A stretch of 64,000 nucleotides of DNA. Origin: Stenocarpella maydis (lineage: Eukaryota > Ascomycota > Sordariomycetes > Diaporthales > Diaporthaceae). The stretch's first letter is position 1. Each line of letters opens with the position of its first letter. The notes under the pieces are model-generated. The model saw only the letters and a program-made list of their open reading frames with translations. It was not told where the DNA came from and searched no databases. Shown in pieces: positions 56,430-64,000 of this stretch. The stretch covers positions 365,331 through 429,330 of the forward strand of contig NQMI01000003.1 of the NCBI GenBank assembly GCA_002270565.1, in the 5' to 3' direction. Made by a program: the position numbers and the translations under genes.

Positions 56430-56879
56430 AAGCTTACCTGGAAGCAGCCCGAAGGGGCTTAAAACATACCTCATCCAAGAGACAGGGACGGGGACAATGT
56501 CATACGTGTGGTTCTTGAATACTTCTCTCGGGGCACATGGCTTAGACAATCATACTGAGATTTTTAGACTTCAAAGTGAGCGCCGGGAAGGTTGTCCGCA
56601 GAGTAAGCTATAAGTAGATTCAGAACTCCCGACGTCTCCCACATTTGCTAGGCTGTGGTCAAGACGCAGTACCTTGTTTACCAGGGCACACATATTTCCC
56701 CAAGCTTAAGAGGGCCACCTAATATGCAAAAGGGACTCGGAATCAACTAAATACCACGCAGTGAACATGGCAGAGCCAGATCTAGAAGATATTACAGAAG
56801 AAGGATGTTTGGGTGAGCACTCCTCCATATGTTACCATCTTCAAGCCTGGGTCGCTGTGTGGACTTAGTTTCTACTCCT
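56430..56879. other. Intergenic region before the P450 remnant
   Basis: SDR 3' flank. No P450 N-terminal region (membrane anchor, proline hinge, helix C) was found here, so the P450 remnant lacks roughly its first half. Confidence 0.5.
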
Positions 56880-57605
56880 AGAATCTTTATGATGATGAGA
56901 TCCTCGGGAACGCAGCGGCTCTGCTGATCTCCGGCTCCGAGACAACAGCGACACTCCTCGCCGGCCTGACGTACCTCTTGTGCAAGCACCCCGAGGCAAT
57001 GGGGAAGCTGAAGCGAGAGGCCCTATCAAAGGCCACGTCCGACTCGGAATTCACCCTAACCTCGGTCCTGGAGCTCAGGTACCTCCTCGCCTGTCCAGAC
57101 GAGGCCCTGCGCCTGTACCCAACTGTTCCCATTGGGCCACCTCGAACGGTCCCTGTGGAGTCGGGCGGCGTAATGATCGTAGCCCATGTTCCGATACTCG
57201 AAGCACTGGGAGAAGCCCATGGAATACCGGCCAGAACGTTTCCTGCAGGAGACTCCTGGGGGGCCTCGCCATGCCGGGGACATGAGATACACAAACACGA
57301 ATGGCGAGCAATCCGCCGATCGCCTCGATCTACCCCGTGAGTCTTTCCTCCGACTTCTTACCTAACCATGCCCGTGGGGTACGAGATTGCTAATGAGAAA
57401 CAAGAGCCCTTTAATGTGGGACCTCGAAAGCGCCTGGGGAGGAACCTGGCGTATGCGGAGATGCGCCTGGTGCTGGCGCGTATGATTTTCAATTTCAACA
57501 TTGAGCTTCAAGAGCCAGAGGATGATTGGATAGAGAAGCAGGGGGCTGATTCCCTGTGGTATAAAGGGCCGTTGAGTGTGTATTTGCGCCCCAGTCAGTG
57601 TTTGA
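56880..57605 (+). pseudogene. Cytochrome P450 pseudogene (C-terminal half)
   Basis: Only the C-terminal half remains. The I-helix (ALLISGSETTATLLAGLTYLL, near 56915-56980) and K-helix ExxR (DEALRLYP, 57098-57121) read in one frame. The following PERF region (SKHWEKPMEYRPERFLQE, about 57198-57251) is in another frame, so there is a frameshift or small deletion near 57180-57195. The heme-binding loop (FNVGPRKRLGRNLAYAEMR) is in a third segment after a possible intron. There the invariant heme-ligand Cys is replaced by Arg (CGC at 57431-57433; expected TGC, one transition). No N-terminal exons are visible. The relic resembles fungal P450s of secondary metabolism or detoxification (ISGSETTAT type). 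It cannot encode an active heme-thiolate enzyme. Confidence 0.85.
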
Positions 57606-58340
57606 GAATGAGTGCATTTGTGTATTGTAAGCACCGAGGTCACTTGAAGAGGCAACATCTGCTAACGTGATGTCGTGTCACGGTCGCGTCCTGTCCTTTC
57701 GAAAGTGAAGATTTGTGTCCGATAGGTACGAAATGATGAAACCGTGCGACCTGACCGACTTTCAGATTGGAGTACAGATCCTGCACATGTGGTCAACGGA
57801 CCCTGATCGACAGTGTGGGCCAAGGGGCAGCGGTGGAGCGCATGAAGACATCGATGTCATGGCGTGGTCTTCTGGCCGTGATTGCAGATCACAGCCTTGG
57901 AGAGACCACAATACGAGATCTCCGATCCCAGCAAAAACGCTGACAGGCTGACGGGCTTGTGCTGCCGCCCGAGAGGGACGTCATTTCAGCGCCTGTGTCT
58001 CACACCAAGAAGCTGCTGTTTGAAGCAGTTTGCGCAGTGGCCTGCTTGTCTCGCCTGCGTGCCTGCCTAGCATATGTACCTGCCTAGGCTGCCAGGGTAG
58101 GTAGGTAAACAAGTGACGTCAGCCCAAGGACCTGGTCACTCAGTACACTGTCATCAGAGGCAAGAAGGTAGTTGCTCGCATAGAGGAAAGGTTGTGGCAG
58201 GAGCAAACAACCGCTTGATAAAGGTCAGGGCATTCTGCTTCAAACTCCAAGAGCACCCGGCCTGTGCCGCATCCTCCCACCAGTACAGCTTCACCACTAC
58301 ACTCCACTTCCAGACCAGACGGACCATCGCCGTCGCAGAC
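57606..58340. other. Intergenic region, CON-6 promoter
   Basis: No gene seen. TGTACCTGCCTAGGCTGCC and GGTAGGTAGGTAA lie at about 58074-58110, about 230 bp before the CON-6 start. Confidence 0.5.
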
Positions 58341-58746
58341 ATGCCTTCTGAAGCTCTAGTCATCGGCGGCCACAAGGCCAACCTGCACAACCCCAACACG
58401 TCTGCTGAGGCCAAGGACCGCTCCAAGGAGGTCCTCAAGGAGGACTTCAACGGTACGGACCAACGCTCTTCTGAATGATCGCAACCTACATCCAATCCTT
58501 CTCATGGCCCTCCATGAAGCACAGCCCTTAAGCTGACACCTCCTGCCGCAGTTGTCGTGGACGGCAACAGGACCAAGGATCTCGGTCACGTCGAGGCCGG
58601 CCTGAAGGGGTAAGACCCCGACCCTCCTCAATAACCCTATCACAAGGCCCATTGTACTGACAATGCACAGCGCCATGCACAACGAACACCTACCCGAGGA
58701 GTCCCAATTTGCTGCTGCGGAGAAGCTGGGCGAGATCAAGAAGTGA
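58341..58746 (+). CDS. con-6: Conidiation-specific protein 6 (CON-6) family
   Basis: Three exons: 58341-58452, 58552-58609 and 58671-58746; 81 aa. The motif VIGGHKANLHNPNTSAEAK followed by DRSKEVLKEDFN, and later GHVEAGLKGAMHNEHLPEE, represents the two halves of the CON-6 repeat (GxKAxLxNPNvSeeAKxxs...L). Family knowledge: these are small, hydrophilic proteins, abundant in conidia and other dormant or stressed cells. Their biochemical role is unknown. Expression in related fungi is developmental or light-regulated. The gene looks intact, with normal length. Confidence 0.9.
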
Positions 58747-59159
58747 TTGAGCTGATGGTACTCGACTGGCCACCATGGCTTGTGAAATGAGCAAGGGGCA
58801 ACGGACCCGACGAATCTTCTTGGGTGTTCTCACTGCTCTTGGGGATTTGAGCAGGATGCGATGGGTTTGCGTGTAATGGCAAAGATGTCACCGTGATTTC
58901 GGGGGCCGAACTGATATCACTTCCAACTCAACGCTAAACGCCTTTCGATAGGGGTGCTTTGCTGAGTGTGATGAATCCTCCATGACATAGCCCACGTCTG
59001 CTTAATCAAGCTAAATTCAGACACCCTTAGAATTTACAAGCTGCAACGAGTATCCTTCCTCATTCACTCATTCCCATCCTACCGGTTAGTTCATTAACCA
59101 TGTCACTTTAAAATATTGTACTTAAGTAGACCCTATAATCGTTTTTTGCCTCTCCCGTT
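58747..59159. other. Intergenic region
   Basis: CON-6 3' flank, AT-richer towards the right. Nothing recognised. Confidence 0.5.
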
Positions 59160-59640
59160 CTCGTAAAGTTTTCGTCCTGAGCCCGTATACCTCGAGATGA
59201 CCTGGTTGAGTTCGTCGACTTTGACCACACGGCCCGTGTCGCTCGGGTCAACCTGGCGAGCATGTTGAGCGCAGCGAGCGCCCCAGCTTTACCAAAGAAT
59301 GTCACTATCTCTCTGGTCATCGAGTTCCCTGCGGACAGCGAGCAGAGTCCGCTGGATGCTGTGGGCAACGATAGCAAGTTGACCTGGGCGGCGGGCAACG
59401 ATCCTCTGGTGGCGAGTTATGAAATTGTCTGGAGACCTAGTGGTGCACTGCAGTGGTCACGGAGTCATGACGTGGGGAACGTGGGAACCGTGACAGTGAA
59501 CTTGCCGAAAGATGATGTCCCATTCGGTGTCCGGCCCCAGCTGTAGTGGCAGATGGGAAGAAGAGCCCTGCTGTTTTGCCATCCCCAGGTAAGAGACTAA
59601 GCACCATTGTCCGCGACTTGGGCCATTACGGCCACTTCGA
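59160..59640 (+). pseudogene. M28-family aminopeptidase remnant (C-terminal fragment)
   Basis: The segment reads DDLVEFVDFDHTARVARVNLASML, then a fibronectin-like C-terminal extension (LTWAAGNDPLVASYEIVWR, GNVGTVTVNLPKDDVPFGVR). This pattern is known from secreted fungal Zn-dependent M28 peptidases. The catalytic domain is absent. After FGVR the frame hits a stop (59544-59546), while the expected continuation (ADGKKSPAVLPSP) is in another frame, a frameshift at about 59535-59545. This is a relic, not a working peptidase. Family assignment by C-terminal pattern only. Confidence 0.65.
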
Positions 59641-59644
59641 GTCT

Positions 59645-60484
59645 TCACCCGTGAGCCAACACGAACTTCTTTGCAAAGAATCTGAATAACCACCCGCCCA
59701 TCTTTGCGTTCCATGGAGCGCTGTCCCCGTGTGGCTCAATTGAGTGTAGACGATCGTTGAGGTCTTTTATGAACTCTGGCACAACCCTAAGGCCGAGCTC
59801 GGGGATGAGGTCGAGCCCTTCCTCCTCGGACCCGGGACAGATCATGGCCGTATAGTGGGTGTGGGGTGCCAGCCTGAAGTGGCGGAACGTCTTGAACCCA
59901 TCCACGTGTTCTGATGCGTCAAGGCCCCAGTAATGGTCGAACACGATCGAAACCAGGCGCAGCGAGGGAAGAGTGCACAGGAAGTCGGCCTGCCAAAAGT
60001 CGATGGCCACGTCGTCCGTGAAGTGCCACGATCCGATTGCAAGGTGGCGAATGCTTCGGAAAACACCCGCAGGATCGTTGCGCTCCCGGTTGTCGAGTTC
60101 CAGCACGTCGGCGAGAGCATCTTCAGCAAGGAAGAAGACGTCGGTCTCCGGTCGGTACTGGCGACAAGGGAGCAGCACGTGATTAGACCGGCTCACGACC
60201 TGCGTAGACGGCCAGAGGAGCAGCCGCCGCCGAAACCACTGAAACGAGACGCCATTCTTTATAGCGAAGCAGCGGGACTCATGATTGACATGCAGAATGA
60301 CGGGGTAGTCGACAACTACCTTGAATCTCGCAAGGCTTCCTGGTCTGTCGCCTCCGCCTGTGGTCGAGTCCGGACCAAAGTGGTTGCGGTCATAGAAGTA
60401 GACCTCTGAGGTGGCTGGGTTTGGCAGGCATTCTTTCCATATGGCCTCACGAAGTTCTAGAGGGAGCCTTGGCATGCCCTGCAT
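59645..60484 (-). CDS. 2EXR-domain protein
   Basis: A single exon of 279 aa. The N terminus LPLELREAIWKECLPNPA, and then ILHVNHESRCFAIK, are the two parts of the 2EXR domain of Pezizomycotina (LP.ElR..IW, and l..vN.esR). Charged and aromatic strands follow (VFRSIRHLAIGSWHFTDDVAIDFW). Family knowledge: 2EXR proteins form large lineage-specific families related to F-box-like proteins; their function is unknown. The frame overlaps the end of the M28 remnant on the other strand. Confidence 0.75.
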   Translation of the reverse strand: MQGMPRLPLELREAIWKECLPNPATSEVYFYDRNHFGPDSTTGGGDRPGSLARFKVVVDYPVILHVNHESRCFAIKNGVSFQWFRRRLLLWPSTQVVSRSNHVLLPCRQYRPETDVFFLAEDALADVLELDNRERNDPAGVFRSIRHLAIGSWHFTDDVAIDFWQADFLCTLPSLRLVSIVFDHYWGLDASEHVDGFKTFRHFRLAPHTHYTAMICPGSEEEGLDLIPELGLRVVPEFIKDLNDRLHSIEPHGDSAPWNAKMGGWLFRFFAKKFVLAHG

Positions 60485-61196
60485 GATGGTCCTGGCGAGT
60501 AGCTCTTCTTGTGCTGTTCACCGGCACGAGAGATCAGATAAGTGTGAGACAGACCCGATGTTGTTTGTCAAGAGGAAGTGCAGTGGCGTTATTAGGCAGT
60601 CCAAAAAGCTGGACCCTGCCCCCGCAGCCCCTCGGCAGGGGTCCTATGAGCCACTGAGCGATGATTTGCACCCCCGTTCCTGCTTGATCTGTCAGAGCCT
60701 ATGGCGAGTTTCCTGAAGATGATCGACAAATAGGGTAATAACGACGATTTAGACGATTTAGAGTATATGGAAATCTGCGTCCCAGTACTCTTCAACGGGT
60801 GCCGATGGACATGGAATCTCCGCTGCCATCGTGCTGCTCGACCCTGCTTTTTCTTGTTCTTTCTGGACCCCAACAAGCAGTCTTCACACCTGAGATAGAC
60901 CAGGAGGGAGTACAGGGAACCCACCGTGACGTGTTCCCAAGAATTGCTTGACTCCCAATTGCATCTGAACGAAATTGTTTTGAAAGCATGTTGAATGCCT
61001 CAAAACTCCATTCCTGTCCGATGATGCCCAAGTAGGTATGGCGGCTTTACTAGCAGGTGCGGGGCGCTGTCTCAGCAGCCCTGGGACGCTATCACCGTGT
61101 CGCTCCTAGTGCTGCAGCCCCGAGTCAACCGATGCTGAAACCCTTCCATTCGGCCACCTGTGCTGCCAATGCCATTAGCAGCAATCCTCAGCCCCG
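60485..61196. promoter_or_regulatory. Divergent promoter between 2EXR and DUF924 genes
   Basis: 712 bp between opposite starts. No motif beyond short AT-rich stretches. No gene seen. Confidence 0.45.
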
Positions 61197-62342
61197 ATGC
61201 CTGCGAAAAGGTTGCGTTGGTCAGTCGAAACGCTGGAAAAGCCGTACCGAAGTCTGTCTCGACCCATTTTCAGCCAGCCTGCTCCAGCTCGGCGTCATTG
61301 CCAGCGTCAGAACCACAACTCATATACCGCGCGTGTTAGCGATCCCTTCTTTGGTAGCTGGGTGGCTGCCGCTCTCCCTGCGACGAGGGTGTCGAAATAC
61401 CCGGTTCTGCCTGGACATATCCAGCCAACAAGATACGGAAGGTCTGCGTTCTCAACCACAATGGCCGAGGCCGCGCCGTTGGAGCAGGTACAGGCGCTTC
61501 TGCCGCGTGCTCTGCTCGGAGAGCTGAGCACAGTCTGGTTCCAGCACATCGTGGAAGAACAAGAATTAGTGTCACCTTCTCAAGACACTATGATGCACTG
61601 GTTTCGAAAAGACGAAGCTTTTGATCAGTTATGTTCGTGAGTCTTACCTGGGTCCTACCACCACATGGCTAAGCCCGGCGCCCCCGGGCCAGAGTCGCCG
61701 TGAACAGCTGCTGACAGCACCAGGGCCAAGTTCCGCCGGCCACTTGAGCAAATCAAGTCGTTCAAGGTCACTGGAGAGACCGTACTCCAGGCGGTTCAGC
61801 CGAGCAGCCCTTTAGAATGGATCCAACTCATCATCCTGTTTGACCAGATGCCGCGGAATATCTACCGGGGGGACGACTCCAAGATTGTCTTCACCGTGTT
61901 CGACCCCATCGCGCAGCACATTGCCCAAGCTGCCACTGAGGCTGGTGTGCATAGGCACCCGCTCGTGCGGTATCGGATTGGGCAGAGGCTGTGGCTCAAT
62001 TTGCCTTATATGCACTCGGAAGATGCCGCGATGCATCAGAAGGCGGTTGAGTTGATCCAAAGCATGGCGGATGACGTTGGAGACACCATTGGACTCCAGC
62101 GAGATCGGAAAGACAATGCAAGCGAGCATGACCACGAGTTAACAAAGTGCAAGGCAATTATCTCAGCCAACAGGGATGCTGCAGTGAAGCTCTGCGAGAG
62201 CCATCTGCAGTACGAGATCAAACACAAAGAAATTATCGACAGGTTTGGGAGGTACCCGCATCGCAATGGGCCGCTTGGTAGGCAGATGAGGGCGGAAGAA
62301 CAGGAGTTCTTGGATAGGGGAGGGGAGACTTTTGGTAGTTGA
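61197..62342 (+). CDS. DUF924-family protein
   Basis: Two exons, 61197-61636 and 61718-62342, with a GTGAGT donor; 354 aa from the first ATG. The DUF924 signature is present: MMHWFRKDEAFDQLCS followed by TRAKF, LEWIQLIILFDQMPRNIYRGD, GQRLWLNLPYMHSEDAAMHQKA and YEIKHKEIIDRFGRYPHRN. Family knowledge: a widespread alpha-helical, TPR-like family of unknown function in bacteria, fungi and plants. From the first ATG the N terminus is Arg-rich and poor in acidic residues, like a mitochondrial presequence (MPAKRLRWSVETLEKPYRSL); the alternative ATG at 61461 gives a cytosolic form. The gene appears intact. Confidence 0.87.
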
Positions 62343-62787
62343 ATTCTATAGAGCCATCTTATGACATGTTTTATATTGCAGGAACGGAGAGGACACTGGT
62401 TCATTATGAGGACAATCGGTATGTTTCAAAGACAATTAGGTAGAAATTTGGCCGTTTTACTTCTTACGAATATCCATCCGCAGCAACCCATACCCGAAAG
62501 ACACACTTGAGCATTCCAAAAACACCCACTCACACCACAACAGCTCCTAGTAGCACACATGCCCACCACTAATATGCAGCAATACCACATGCCTGAAACG
62601 AACACATAGTACTCGTGTCTGATCTATAATTAACACCTGGATGGTGGCCTCTCATTAGATAGAACTATGGTGTGAGTGATGGATGCATGGTGTACCTGCA
62701 CCCTCTGTTTTTTTGTGGGTGCACAGGCGACATCTTACAGATAAATCGATATCCGTTCGTACACAGACCTAGCACCGTTACGGTGCC
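62343..62787. other. Convergent intergenic region
   Basis: 3' flanks of DUF924 and FAD monooxygenase genes. Nothing recognised. Confidence 0.5.
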
Positions 62788-64000
62788 CTAATCTTGTTTG
62801 CTGGCGACTCGACCGGCCTTTTTAGTCTTCTCGGTGTCCTGGTATGGAAATTTGATGCCTTTACAATCCTTTCCGAACTTGACGAAGTCGAGTTTCACCC
62901 CCTGGGCCTGCACCGGAGACATATGGTGATTGAGAATCCACCTCGCACCCAACCTGGGGAACATGTATCGCGACTGGAGCTTCTGCCACGGACTCAGTCG
63001 GAGTTAGTCCGACCCCTGCCGAGGCGCGCAGATGGAATGAGGTCCGGCTGAGGTAGGAATATGCCATTGGTGCTCGGTCGCGCTGATATACGGCAAAGAC
63101 CTGCTCCAGCTGCGCCTCAGTTGGATCAGCCCTGAGGCTCAGAAGAGACCGGAGATGGTTGACGAGACATGCTGCCGATTCCAGTCCGATATTTGCGCCA
63201 TGGGCTTGATTTGGAGCCTAGTCCAATGTGAGCATGTGCCCGTGGGAATTGGATCGTTGAGAGGTGGATAATTACCACTTTGTGCACGGCATCGCCAACC
63301 AGCACGACTCTCTTCCAGTACCATTTGTCCGCGACGCCCTCTTATAGCACGGCAAGCTTCTCAAACGTCTTTGAAGCTCTGAGTTGTCTAAAGACTAACC
63401 CTTCACCAACCGGGAAGTCTCCGTGTTCCGTTGCTAGAGCCTCAGCTTCTTCTTCTCCATAGAACATCGGCTGTTCCGTCGGCCGATCTAGGGCTTGATA
63501 GAGCATCCAGAATACCCGCTGTGGCTGGGATATTATCTGGAACCACCACCCCTGGTGTGAAATCTCCCGAACGACACCGGGATCCATCCCTTTAGGAAGA
63601 GCACCGACACCATACAACGCCCTGAATGAGATCCTATAGGGACTGTGCTTGAAGACATGCTTCGGTGCGCGCTGCATGATGCAGTCCCTGACCTTGCTAT
63701 AGACGCCATCAGCACCGATCACGATCGAGCCCTCGTCTTCTGAACTGTCGGTGAACCTCACACCAACGGATCCAGTCTCGCCCATACACAGCGAATGAAG
63801 TGTCTTCCCGGTAAACACATGGCTCTCACGGTCTGGTAGGGTATCGTGTAAGAGCTTGATGTACTGCCACCGCTCGAAAAGCATCATATTATATCCGTAG
63901 TTCTCCTTGAGCCACTGGAATAACGGGTACTCTGCGAGCACCGCTCCATCAGCACTGACCTCGCGGTGCACCTTCATTTCTGGTGCCAGGTCCTGGTCGA
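62788..64000 (-). pseudogene. FAD-dependent monooxygenase, disrupted and cut by the window edge
   Basis: The gene enters from the right edge, and its N-terminal FAD-binding GxGxxG is outside. Visible: LFERWQYIKLLHDTLPD, VRFTDSSEDEGSIVIGADGVYSKVRD (the DG motif), and RVVLVGDAVHK (the GD motif that binds FAD). After a 58-bp intron (63275-63218) comes PNQAHGANIGLESAACLVNHL, then the C terminus. This fits aromatic-ring-hydroxylase-type enzymes of secondary metabolism (PaxM/salicylate-hydroxylase-like). Two lesions: an in-frame TAA at 63344-63342, with clearly coding sequence (EGVADKWYWKRVV) right after it; and a phase change near 62990-62996, where the plausible C-terminal frame (WQKLQSRYMFPRLGARW ... 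stop at 62790-62788) is out of phase with the preceding exon. Sequencing error is possible but two lesions favour decay. Confidence 0.78.

Overview
This is nuclear DNA from a filamentous ascomycete, most likely a Sordariomycete. The genes carry short spliceosomal introns (55-171 bp, mostly GTRNGT...YAG). The gene set is typical of Pezizomycotina: a SAM/RA-containing STE11-type MAPKKK, ATG101, a Zn2Cys6 regulator, a PTH11/rhodopsin-like membrane protein, a CON-6 protein, a 2EXR protein, and secreted GH30, GH43 and aspartic-protease enzymes. The species cannot be fixed from the sequence. All gene models are read by eye from open frames and splice signals, and none has transcript support.

Layout. 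1-14 kb: a forkhead regulator with a long leader, ATG101 on the minus strand, an orphan reading-frame fragment, and a five-exon PH/LRR protein whose C terminus crosses a 15-bp tandem repeat and an assembly N. 13.8-22.3 kb: a gene-poor stretch full of simple repeats in front of the STE11-type MAPKKK (22.3-25.1 kb). 26-28.4 kb: a truncated cyclotransferase-like ORF, and a secreted aspartic protease whose 3' end is lost at an N followed by Nextera adapter sequence. 28.4-41.9 kb: a gene-poor interval, a small secreted protein, a GH43/GH30 pair, then a glutathionyl-hydroquinone reductase divergent from an EXPERA-like membrane protein. 41.9-47.9 kb: an AT-richer, gene-poor stretch. 47.9-56.4 kb: a rhodopsin-like membrane protein, a ZIP zinc transporter divergent from an Asp f 2/Pra1-type zincophore, and a Zn2Cys6 regulator divergent from a short-chain dehydrogenase. 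56.5-64 kb: decaying genes (P450, M28 peptidase, FAD monooxygenase) between apparently intact CON-6, 2EXR and DUF924 genes.

The most interesting system is the zinc-scavenging pair at 49.7-53.3 kb. The zincophore and transporter share a 943-bp divergent promoter. They also share a Cys-His-x-His...Cys module: four copies in the transporter ectodomain, and one in the zincophore, supplied by a 42-bp last exon. Three single-N positions (9929, 27037, 40686) lie at repeats or homopolymers, and two of them damage gene models.
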